DNA from: Mesostigma viride
Lineage: Eukaryota; Streptophyta; Mesostigmatophyceae; Mesostigmatales; Mesostigmataceae
Reading direction: 5' to 3'
Assembly (NCBI GenBank): GCA_009746045.1
Contig: RPFO01001883.1
Span: 64,001 to 86,720 of the forward strand
DNA length: 22,720 nucleotides
Part shown: positions 1 to 7,748 of the stretch, in pieces
How the letters are laid out: every line of letters begins with the position of its first letter
Numbering within the stretch: position 1 is the stretch's first letter
Program-made: the position numbers and the translations under genes
The notes under the pieces: generated by a model
The model's database searches: none
What the model was told of the DNA's origin: nothing
What the model saw: only the letters and a program-made list of their open reading frames with translations

Positions 1-470
1 CGTACGGACACAGGATGTACAAGTGTCACTTTGATAGTCCGCAGGACGTTGACAGGACTTGTACAGGACTTGATGGTCAATTGATAGGTAGGCGCACTGT
101 AGCGCGCCAGGACCTATGAGACAATTGATGCTGACTAGTGTACGGATAGGTCCACAGGACTAGCCGTATGGACAATTGATAGATCTGCGCGCCAAAGGCG
201 TGCCAGAGTCTGTGTAATCAATTGATTGACAGTTCAGCTGTGACAGTGCAGCTGAATACTTGGACGCGTCCCTAGCAAGCTATATGAGTGACTTGGTCGC
301 TCTAGGACGCTAGCTCTTGCGTGCACGCTCTCTTGGCATAACGACCCTGTCGTCTGTGCTACGTGCAGTCTCGGACTGACGTGACTTACGTCTGTGTTTG
401 CTCATTATAATAAAGGCAACTTTCCTGCAAGAGCCATGGATTCCCTCGGTGGTAAACTCTCATTCAACTC
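1..470 (+). repeat. 5' LTR of retrotransposon A (left end outside window)
   Basis: This stretch repeats almost perfectly at 7235-7705, which identifies it as the 5' long terminal repeat of element A. About 150 bp of its start lie beyond the window. The two copies stop matching after AACTC (466-470 here, 7701-7705 on the right), so the LTR ends there. I see only indel differences between the copies: around 302-306, at 375-377 and in the TA run near 405. A TATA/AATAAA-like run lies at 403-413 and could serve as promoter or polyadenylation signal. The motif CAATTGAT occurs four times (78, 122, 173, 219). No tRNA-type primer-binding site starting TGG directly follows the LTR, which is unusual. 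Confidence 0.93.
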
Positions 471-496
471 GTATTACAATCTTCGTACCAAGAAAA

Positions 497-1282
497 ATGC
501 CGGACTCGATGGAGTTCCGCATTCCGAGGGATTCTGAAATTTTGGGCAGTCCAGCGGACATCGCCGAATCTCCGGCTGGTCCTTCGACGACTCCTGTTCG
601 TGAAGATCGTCCGGTTCTTAATCCGGCGTGGCAGCGTGTTGTTGACCAGGCGGTAGCGTCCAGTGCGGAGCTACGCGCTCAGCAGCAGGCACTGCTGCAA
701 AACCTACGACTGCCGCCCCCGCCTCCGCAACCTTCGATTGTTTCGGGGTTTCGCGATTACCTTGATTCCATTCGAGCTTTGCTCGCGGACTTCGAGGTCC
801 ATACCCGGGCGGGGTTGCAAGCGCCCAGCGCGGTTGCCGAGGTCTCTGAGGAGATCGACAACGCGGTTTCATCGCTTACAGGTTACCAGCGCAATCTCGC
901 TAACTGGCTGTCGGTTCGTTCGGGCGTCATTCCGACGATTACGACCAACCTGTTTCAAGACCTTGCGATTCTGCAGTTGCTGTCGCGAGGCTTCCGGACG
1001 CGTGAGCGGCAATTGCTGCTCAATCTTGTCGCGTTCTTGTCTGCATTGCGAGAGTGGGCGCCGGACGGGTGGGATTTTCTAACGATTCTTACCAACCCGC
1101 TCCGCATCGTCACCCGCCGCCGTCGTCGCCGCATTGATCCGGTGACGGGACGTCGGTTGGACCCCATCGTCATCGAAACTCCGGTGACGATTGAGGTTGG
1201 GCAAGGCCAGGAGGCGCCTGCGCCTGTCGCCAACGATCCAATTTACGACTACGACTACTGCGATTTTCGTGGTCTCGACTGA
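497..1282 (+). CDS. Leader ORF of element A, unknown function
   Basis: I do not recognise this 261-residue protein. The frame is open from 398, but that extension lies in the LTR, so ATG 497 (context AAAAATGCC) is preferred. It has a proline run (PPPPP near residue 76), a helical middle, an arginine run (RRRRRR near residue 208) and an acidic/tyrosine-rich end (YDYDYCDF). Composition is CpG-rich with GC-rich codons, quite unlike the CpG-poor gag-pol after it. It lies between LTR and gag, where copia elements normally have only a short leader. It ends about 80 bp before a strong 3' splice-site-like tract, so it may be expressed from unspliced RNA and removed as an intron when gag is made. It could be an accessory retroelement protein or a captured gene. 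That it is a real gene is inferred from length and coding-like composition only. Confidence 0.55.
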   Translation: MPDSMEFRIPRDSEILGSPADIAESPAGPSTTPVREDRPVLNPAWQRVVDQAVASSAELRAQQQALLQNLRLPPPPPQPSIVSGFRDYLDSIRALLADFEVHTRAGLQAPSAVAEVSEEIDNAVSSLTGYQRNLANWLSVRSGVIPTITTNLFQDLAILQLLSRGFRTRERQLLLNLVAFLSALREWAPDGWDFLTILTNPLRIVTRRRRRRIDPVTGRRLDPIVIETPVTIEVGQGQEAPAPVANDPIYDYDYCDFRGLD

Positions 1283-1342
1283 ATTCGGCATGGTGGCGCG
1301 GTCGGCACCGGGGCAGGCGGCTTTTTGACAGATTGTACATAT

Positions 1343-1364
1343 CTACCTGTCTTTTGTTTTCCAG
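1343..1364 (+). promoter_or_regulatory. Candidate 3' splice acceptor upstream of gag
   Basis: A pyrimidine-rich tract (TCTACCTGTCTTTTGTTTTC) runs into CAG at 1362-1364, a good match to a eukaryotic acceptor site. It is placed 41 bp before the gag ATG at 1405. A possible donor, GTGGTAAAC, lies in the 3' part of the LTR near 448-456. Splicing between them would remove the leader ORF. This is inferred from sequence only. Confidence 0.4.
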
Positions 1365-1404
1365 CTGCTTAGCTCAGGGCCATACACAGCTAGTGTAGTT
1401 TACC

Positions 1405-2512
1405 ATGGCTGAGGGACGCCGTAGCAAGGGCCTAGCCAGTGGGAATAATAATGGGGGTGCTGGTAGCGGGACCGCTCACGTAGATGACGTGGGGGTCACC
1501 GGAGAAATCACTAATATCCCTTTGAATAATAACACTACACATGCTGTTTCTGGATATGATCTCACCACCAGGGTCTGCTTATTGTTAATCAGCTGCAACC
1601 TGTCACTTCAGACTCAAGCCAAAGCAGGCAGAGGAGTTTGTGGAAGGACTAGAGGGGTTTCCAAGTTTGTACGGTGGTACAAACTATTATCAGATCTGGA
1701 TAGGCAGCCAGACTTTTGGCAAGTGCACAGATCAGATTAAAGACCTCACTAGAGAGTGCAAGAAGGCCAACAAGGCCTGGGCAGTCTACGTGGCAGAGCT
1801 GAGGGAGCTGCTAGAGGATCAACGGAAGAAAGTGGGGATCCATTGGCAGGATAAATACCAAGGGTGGGAGGTTAAGGGAGACCTTATCCAGAACTTCCTC
1901 AATTATTGTAAAATGGTTGAGGAGGGCAGGGCTCACGGCTTCAATGTCGCTGACAGCATAGCCCTGACAAACTGGCTCAAGGTTTCTGGGCTGGACAAGG
2001 CAACACGTGGCTCTTTAAAGGTCATGTGTGCCCCACACTCTACCCTCAAGGCCTACAAGGTCATAATCAAACAAGCACTCGAGGCAGAGGAGCTGTTTGA
2101 GGGTGGAATGCCAGCTGTGAAGGCTACCCACGCAGGTGGGCGTGCCCAGGGGGGCTCCAAGACGTCTGAGGCTGACAGAAGCCAAGGAGGACGTGGGGGC
2201 AACCACAACAAGCGGAAGGCCAACCATTCACCCGACCCTGACGGGCAATCACATGCCAAGTCGGTGTTCAGGAGGGTGGGTGGTAAGCCCAGGCAGGGTA
2301 ACGCGCCTGACAACGGGGGAGGAGGCCAGGGCAAGTCAAAGATCCAGTGCTACCTGTGCAAGGGGTGGGGGCACATCAAGAAGGAGTGTCCCAGCTTCAA
2401 GAAGACCCAGGGCCAGGGCAGCAACAAGAAAAACAACAACAAGAACAACAACAAGTCCCAGGCAGGCCAGCCTTCAAAGGGCAGTCAGCAAGAAGACAAC
2501 AAGGAGCAGTGA
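1405..2512 (+). CDS. gag: Gag of retrotransposon A (frame-disrupted near its N-terminus)
   Basis: Gag forms the retrotransposon particle and binds its RNA. Two frames make up the gene. An N-terminal piece starts at ATG 1405 and is rich in Gly and Asn. The main body, open from 1589 with a first ATG at 1640, runs to the TGA at 2510-2512. The body has a copia-type capsid region (residues about 1-160 from ATG 1640, with the Trp/Tyr-rich start LYGGTNYYQIWIG). A basic Gly/Ser/Asn-rich nucleocapsid tail follows with one zinc knuckle, C-x2-C-x4-H-x4-C (CYLCKGWGHIKKEC, about residues 237-250), and a poly-Asn/Lys end. The frame changes between about 1555 and 1610, possibly twice, so the N-terminal part is broken or misassembled. 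The same frame continues open past the TGA into pol. Confidence 0.85.
2510..2512 (+). other. In-frame TGA between gag and pol; candidate readthrough stop
   Basis: Gag ends at CAG-TGA-CTG. Reading on in the same frame there is no further stop for 47 codons up to the first pol ATG at 2654, nor through pol to 5482. A TGA followed by C is a known leaky stop context, so pol may be made as a Gag-Pol fusion by readthrough, as gammaretroviruses do with UAG. The absence of other stops is seen directly; the readthrough is inferred. Confidence 0.5.
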
Positions 2513-5482
2513 CTGTCTGAGGCAACCCCTACACACCTTAATTCACCCAAGGGGGAGGCCAGGTGCTCCAATGCAGATTTTATATCTGGGCAACAAGAGG
2601 GTGATCTCCAGGTTCATGGTGGCCCCAGGTCACCTGGAGAGGTACAGGTTCCTATGAAGACGTCCTTGACAGCTGGTGCAGCTGTAAGAATGTCTGACCC
2701 CATGCATCCTTGTGCTGGGCACGAGGGTGGACCTCTCATTTTGAGAGAAACCAATGTACAACCACAGAGGGGTGTGAAGGCCTCTGGTGGTATGCATGTG
2801 GTCCCTGCTGGCGGTCCAGGTGTTGGGCATGAGCAGGGTGACTCAGACTCTGAGTCAGAACAGGATGGAAGACAGCATGGTGATGCTGGACAACCTGACA
2901 GCACAGTCCTGACTGTGCCAGGGACTGCTTCCTCTGTGTACCAGGAGTTGGGTGCCCGAATCCACAACATGTTTGGGCATGCCACTTCTCTGTCAAACAA
3001 CTTTGCCTTCCGTATGGGCAGGGCACCCCTTCTTAAGGCGTGTCAGCAAGCTGCCTCACGGTGTAAGTGCCAGTTGTCCTCCAACAAGCCCAGGAAATCA
3101 CATGCCAAAGCTATACCTCAGAGCATTGGTGATCTGCAGTGTGATATCCAACACATCAGGGGCATGCAACTGTTGGTGTGCGTGGACAGGTACACAAAAT
3201 ACAAGGTGCTGGAGCATTTACCTTCTATGAAGAACAGGTACTTGCTGGCTGCCCTGCAGAATGTAAGAGCCAAGTTTCCTACCACAAGGATCCAGGTGGA
3301 CATGCAGTTTCAGCATCTCAAGGGTGATCCCACCCTTCCTGAGTTGCTGGTTACACCTAGGGAGGCTCATGGGCAGCAGGGTGCTATAGAGAGGGCAATC
3401 CAGGAGGTCAAGAAATTGATTATCTCTGAAGACTGGGTACCCTTATCTGCACCTGCACTTGTCAGGAGTGCATGGCTGAGGAACGTGGAGCAGCAGCTGA
3501 ACAGCAGGGTTAACTTCTACTATGATGGAGTTGCTGTCAGCCCAATGGGTCTATATCATGGCCTGTGCCCACCACATGTGCTGGAGGGCTGGAAACATGC
3601 TGCACATGTCACCTTTGCCAAGCTGAGGGAGAAGGACCGGGGTTGGAAGATGCTGGAGCCACAAGTGGGTCAGAAGGTCCTAGCTTGGAAGGAACCTAGC
3701 CTTTATGGCAAACGTGGTAGCTGGAGTCCTGGGGTGGTTACCCAGGTTGATGAAGCTAGCCACGCATGCTTGGTCAGCATGGAGGACGAACCAAAGCATG
3801 TGCACCGGCTGAGTTGGTCATATGTCAAGCCTAACCTGATGAATGAGGGCAGTCAGGCACAAGGCTCACAGGACCTGCAGGATTTTCAGGTCCCAAGTGA
3901 CATCACTGATGCAACGACCACATCTGTTGCAGGGGAATCTGTCAGCCCTGGCCAGGTTGCAGAGGTACCTGTTGAACAGGCTGCAAGGTCAACAGCTGGG
4001 GAGTCAACTGTCAAGCCCAAGGCTCTAACCAAGCCCAGGGGGACAAGTTTGGCTGGATTAATTGGGGCTCTGCAAAGGGCCAAGAAGCAGCCCAAGGTAG
4101 CCAAGCTCAGGTGGCATGGCAATCTGGGGCTGGACACTGCCTTAGAGGTAGACACTAATTCTCAGGTTTCCATCATTGGGACCAGAGCTGCAGCAGGGTA
4201 CAGCATGACTGAACCCAGCTATCAGTTTGTGTCTGACTTCAGTGGCGGGGTACACGTGAAGGTACTGGGTGAGGTATCCATTCCTATCCTTGGACAGGAC
4301 ACTGCTTTTTGTGTCTTGGAGGGCTATCAGGGACCTGCTCTTCTGGGGCAGAATTTCCTATGCCAGGATGGGGTAGTGATCACGTCCTCTCTCCTGACTA
4401 AGGAAGGGGCTGGTCAGGTCCCACTGATTAATTTCAGGACCACTCACCTATCACGTGCAGTAACCAGGACGGTTAAGCGTGTGCAAGTGTGCCAGGGGCA
4501 GGAGCCCTTGGTTGATGACCTCATATTGCCAGCTGCTAGTCATCCAAGCAGTTTGGGCATTGGTCCTCACTCACTTGCTGGACACAGCCCTATAAACTAC
4601 CAAGGCCTGGTGAAGCTCATGTCCTCTCCCATTATGTGTCCCCAGGTCACACTGGGTCTGATTAAATCTGGGGAGGACTGGATCTCCAAGAAATGCGTGG
4701 AACCTGTCAATGACCTGCCTCCTGCACGACGTCTACTCAAGCTCAAGTTTGTCATCAAGATGAAGGAGGTGGACGGGGTCAAGGTACCACACGTCAGGCC
4801 AGTACTGAATGAGTTCAAGGGTACTGGTGAGTGCACCGCTGAGGAGTTGTATACCCCTGGCATGCTGCATGACACTTGGAGGCTGCTGCTGTGTGTATTT
4901 CTAGGCCTTCTCAACAAGGGCTTGGACTATGGCTCAGTGGTGGTAGACTTCAAGAGGGCATTTCTGGAGGGGGATGCAGATGTGGCACAGGAAAAGTGGG
5001 AGGGCAAGACGCCTTTCTATGTCAGGGTGCCTGCTGTATGGAAAAGGGACATTCACACTGAGTTCCTTAAAATCCTCAAGGGCCTGGAGGGCCTGAGGTC
5101 AAGTCCAATAATCTGGAGGGAGACTCTCAACCGTTTCCTGAAGGAGCATTGCAACTTGAAGGTTTCTCCTGTAGACCCCTGTCTGTTTCTGGGGCAATGG
5201 GAAGGCCTACCAGTGTATGCTTCGCTGCACGGGGATGACCTACATCTGATAGCTCCCACGTCGTGGCTTAAGGAGCTGATCTCCATCATTAAGTCCAAGT
5301 TTCCTCTGGGTAGGGAGCAATGGCAGGTGGAGAATGAGCCTCTCCTGTTTGTGGGCATGGAGGCCACACTGGTGAAGAAGGGGGGGAGTGGCGTATGCTG
5401 CTGGTGGGGGGCAACGATTATCAAGAGACCCTCATTAGCAAGCTTCCTCCAGTCATCACACAGGCACTGTGTCCCATGGTGA
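2513..5482 (+). CDS. pol: Pol of retrotransposon A: integrase, protease and reverse transcriptase (RNase H in next frame)
   Basis: This is a copia-type polyprotein; residues are counted from ATG 2654. The integrase has a zinc-binding H104/H109/C130/C137-139 group, then the catalytic triad D164 (LQCDIQ), D216 (IQVDMQ) and E246 (AIERAIQ), with a C-terminal region rich in Trp to about 395. A retropepsin-like domain follows: VDTNSQVSIIG at 499-509, with DTN where DTG/DSG is usual, and ALLGQNFL at 562-569. The reverse transcriptase (RVT_2 type) spans about 685-890, with VVDFKRAFLEGD (D765), GLRSSPIIW, DPCLF and the catalytic pair in LHGDD (861-862), where copia elements usually have YVDD. Protease after integrase is unusual. 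No protease motif lies between gag and integrase. The frame ends 96 bp past a G7 run where the RNase H frame takes over. Confidence 0.9.
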   Translation: MSEATPTHLNSPKGEARCSNADFISGQQEGDLQVHGGPRSPGEVQVPMKTSLTAGAAVRMSDPMHPCAGHEGGPLILRETNVQPQRGVKASGGMHVVPAGGPGVGHEQGDSDSESEQDGRQHGDAGQPDSTVLTVPGTASSVYQELGARIHNMFGHATSLSNNFAFRMGRAPLLKACQQAASRCKCQLSSNKPRKSHAKAIPQSIGDLQCDIQHIRGMQLLVCVDRYTKYKVLEHLPSMKNRYLLAALQNVRAKFPTTRIQVDMQFQHLKGDPTLPELLVTPREAHGQQGAIERAIQEVKKLIISEDWVPLSAPALVRSAWLRNVEQQLNSRVNFYYDGVAVSPMGLYHGLCPPHVLEGWKHAAHVTFAKLREKDRGWKMLEPQVGQKVLAWKEPSLYGKRGSWSPGVVTQVDEASHACLVSMEDEPKHVHRLSWSYVKPNLMNEGSQAQGSQDLQDFQVPSDITDATTTSVAGESVSPGQVAEVPVEQAARSTAGESTVKPKALTKPRGTSLAGLIGALQRAKKQPKVAKLRWHGNLGLDTALEVDTNSQVSIIGTRAAAGYSMTEPSYQFVSDFSGGVHVKVLGEVSIPILGQDTAFCVLEGYQGPALLGQNFLCQDGVVITSSLLTKEGAGQVPLINFRTTHLSRAVTRTVKRVQVCQGQEPLVDDLILPAASHPSSLGIGPHSLAGHSPINYQGLVKLMSSPIMCPQVTLGLIKSGEDWISKKCVEPVNDLPPARRLLKLKFVIKMKEVDGVKVPHVRPVLNEFKGTGECTAEELYTPGMLHDTWRLLLCVFLGLLNKGLDYGSVVVDFKRAFLEGDADVAQEKWEGKTPFYVRVPAVWKRDIHTEFLKILKGLEGLRSSPIIWRETLNRFLKEHCNLKVSPVDPCLFLGQWEGLPVYASLHGDDLHLIAPTSWLKELISIIKSKFPLGREQWQVENEPLLFVGMEATLVKKGGSGVCCWWGATIIKRPSLASFLQSSHRHCVPW
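5380..5386 (+). other. G7 run where pol shifts frame
   Basis: Seven G residues follow AAGAA. Reverse transcriptase similarity ends and RNase H similarity begins here, in frames that differ by one base (-1). The run reads as two GGG codons preceded by G, which would allow -1 slippage. A one-base length error in the run gives the same pattern and is at least as likely. Confidence 0.6.
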
Positions 5483-6138
5483 GGGGCATGGTTGCTTGGG
5501 TGGCAGGCATTTCCAGGCCAGACCTTATGGTCATAGCCAGGTTGCCTGATGACATGCTGACAGAGCTAGGGTCTGCCAAGGTGGCTGATCAGGTCAGGGC
5601 TTCGTCTGGCATTCTGTTGTCTGCAGTGGATTTATCACAACCCATTTGCATGGAGCTGTATGTGGATAGCTCAATGGACAGCAGGCAGGTCTCCAAGGTC
5701 AGGGGCAGGGCTGCAGGGCTCTTTGTGCTCAGACAGGAAGGCCTGGGGAGTTTGGTGAGCTGGTTCAGTCGCCTGCACAAACGGGTGGCTGTCAGTAGTG
5801 ATGTGGCAGAATGCAGGGCTATTTGTGAAGGCATTCACACAAGCCTTTATCTGAAGGAGTTGCTTCATCAGATGACTTCTAACACTCCTTGGCCACTTCA
5901 GGTTACCACTCTTCTAAAAACAGACTCCATGGGGATGGTGCAGTTTGTGCACAGGCAGATGGCCAGAAGTAGGGACTTGGATTATCTCCTTCTTAAGGAA
6001 TTGTCCTCCTTGGCCAATATTGAGCATATCCCTGGGGTTGACAATCCTGCTGATGCTTTGACCAAGCTAGTGCAGAAGGCAGCAGTGCAATACAAGGTTC
6101 TTCAGTCTCTGATGGACCCATCTCAGCAAGCTGTCTAA
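5395..6138 (+). CDS. RNase H part of element A pol
   Basis: This is the C-terminal part of copia-type pol, beginning just after the frame change. Residues 1-80 from the ATG continue the connection region after the reverse transcriptase. RNase H then degrades the RNA strand of the RNA/DNA hybrid during reverse transcription. Motifs match copia RNase H in order: LYVDSS (first Asp), WFSRLHKRVAVSSDVAECRA (Glu in the AEC position), LLKTDSMG (Asp), then SRDLDYLL and the closing IPGVDNPADALTKL, the counterpart of the usual AD-x-LTK end. ATG 5395 is simply the first Met in this frame, since translation probably enters by frameshift. No envelope-like gene follows. All catalytic positions appear present, so the element could be active if the frame changes are not real. 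Confidence 0.88.
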   Translation: MLLVGGNDYQETLISKLPPVITQALCPMVRGMVAWVAGISRPDLMVIARLPDDMLTELGSAKVADQVRASSGILLSAVDLSQPICMELYVDSSMDSRQVSKVRGRAAGLFVLRQEGLGSLVSWFSRLHKRVAVSSDVAECRAICEGIHTSLYLKELLHQMTSNTPWPLQVTTLLKTDSMGMVQFVHRQMARSRDLDYLLLKELSSLANIEHIPGVDNPADALTKLVQKAAVQYKVLQSLMDPSQQAV

Positions 6139-7069
6139 GCTGGTGCCTGGTTATAGGGCATTGGAGAGCAGATTGTGTGGTAGTGTCAGCATTGTGACTG
6201 GCATAATACCTGTATTTTAGTCTGTACTAAGGCTCATGGACCATGGTACACTCACTCTGATTTTAATCAGGATACAGCCAGGTTTTGGCTGGGGTTCATG
6301 CTGTTGACTACACAAGGTTGACAGGTCCATTACAGACCATGTATTCTATTTAAAAAGAAATGTATATTTGTACATACCTCTCACAATGGTCTGGGAACCT
6401 TTATTCTGGGGTTTATAGGGCGGGGTTCGATTCCCTGGTATTATGTTTCTACAAGCTGGCCTGCTCAGGTGTTTTACCTGTTCAGACTTCCCTAGTTCCC
6501 CAGGGCAGGATTTAATTGTTGCCTATGTGTTTCATTTTGTCATTTGTTTGCTGTGGCAATTTATCATCTGACAAGTAGACGGGCGCCATAAGACGGGCGC
6601 CAATACTAACCTGTTGAGAGTATGACGGGGAAACTATTGTAATACGTCTTACTTTGTCAAGTGGTATTTCAATTGTCATGGATTTATTGTGCTTATATTA
6701 GATATGTACTGGGTTTTATGGGATTAGTATCTGGGATTAATGTAACTCACCGCCAGAAGGTCATTGTACTGGAGGCTCTACCGAGGTGATGGGATTAATT
6801 CCTGGAGAAGACCTCATAGAATTAACCTGTATGTATTTAATTTTGTGTGTTTCTAATATCTGGTGGTACTCTGTAATGCCACTTCCATAGGTTTTTATCC
6901 ATTTCTCATGAAATGGTTTTCCCTGTGGCAGATCTGTTTCTTTTCCAGTTCCTTAAAAGAAAGGGCTGGGGGAATGGCATTGGCCATTAAAGACATCTGT
7001 TCAAGCTTCAAGCTGGAGTGAAGGACATTTCAAGCTACTTCAAGGGTCCCTGGCAGGGGATGTATCCCT
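6139..7069 (+). other. 3' noncoding region of element A
   Basis: About 930 bp between the RNase H stop and the polypurine tract, with no convincing reading frame on either strand. It is AT-richer than pol. It holds a T-arm-like hairpin (6421-6437, containing GGTTCGATTCC) and a short direct repeat AGACGGGCGCCA at 6577 and 6591. Nothing else is recognised. Confidence 0.6.
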
Positions 7070-7087
7070 AAAGAAAAGAAGGGATTG
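7070..7087 (+). other. Polypurine tract of element A
   Basis: The purine run AAAGAAAAGAAGGGA (7070-7084) leads into TTGGAG and the proposed LTR start. Its position fits the plus-strand primer used in reverse transcription. It supports placing the LTR start near 7088 and not at the TG at 7201. Confidence 0.55.
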
Positions 7088-7705
7088 GAGTTAACGTAAA
7101 GGATTTACGTTAGATGGATAGAGATTGTTACGCTCTTTCCAACGGCACCTTGAACGCCTCATTTGGTTAAGGAACGTAAAAGTTATGACGTTTCCTAGGC
7201 TGTGCCGACAGTACCCGGCGCGCCACTGTGGGCGCGTACGGACACAGGATGTACAAGTGTCACTTTGATAGTCCGCAGGACGTTGACAGGACTTGTACAG
7301 GACTTGATGGTCAATTGATAGGTAGGCGCACTGTAGCGCGCCAGGACCTATGAGACAATTGATGCTGACTAGTGTACGGATAGGTCCACAGGACTAGCCG
7401 TATGGACAATTGATAGATCTGCGCGCCAAAGGCGTGCCAGAGTCTGTGTAATCAATTGATTGACAGTTCAGCTGTGACAGTGCAGCTGAATACTTGGACG
7501 CGTCCCTAGCAAGCTATATGAGTGACTTGGTCGCAGGGACGCTAGCTCTTGCGTGCACGCTCTCTTGGCATAACGACCCTGTCGTCTGTGCTACGTGCAG
7601 TCTCGGACCTGACGTGACTTACGTCTGTGTTTGCTCATTATATAATAAAGGCAACTTTCCTGCAAGAGCCATGGATTCCCTCGGTGGTAAACTCTCATTC
7701 AACTC
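7088..7705 (+). repeat. 3' LTR of retrotransposon A
   Basis: Positions 7235-7705 match 1-470. The proposed full LTR is 618 bp, starting GAGTT right after the polypurine tract and ending AACTC, which form a 5-bp terminal inverted repeat in place of the usual TG...CA. The end is fixed by the loss of similarity between copies; the start is inferred because the left copy is cut by the window. Near its start is a perfect 9-bp inverted repeat with a 3-base loop (TAACGTAAA-GGA-TTTACGTTA, 7092-7112). The flank TAGAT (7706-7710) is the expected target-site duplicate, but the left flank is not in the window. Confidence 0.85.
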
Positions 7706-7727
7706 TAGATATTTGACACACCCCCAT
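7706..7727 (-). repeat. Start of 3' LTR of element B plus its polypurine tract
   Basis: Read on the minus strand this is ATGGGGGTG (polypurine tract, 7719-7727) followed by TGTCAAATATCTA (7706-7718). The same 13 bases start the 5' LTR of B at 9739. The rest of this LTR is cut off by the insertion of element A and must lie left of A, outside the window. The GGGGGTG-TGTCAAATAT layout is typical of copia-type 3' ends. Confidence 0.8.
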
Positions 7728-7748
7728 ACTGCATGTCACGTATTCCGG

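Noticed and set aside
6421-6437. Possible tRNA gene (T-arm-like GGTTCGATTCC hairpin)
   Set aside because: Only the T arm is present; no acceptor stem, D arm or anticodon arm can be paired around it. Kept only as a remark on the noncoding tail.
7201-7240. TG at 7201 as start of the 3' LTR of A
   Set aside because: No polypurine tract precedes it and the LTR end is AACTC, not CA; GAGTT after the purine tract at 7088 is a better partner.
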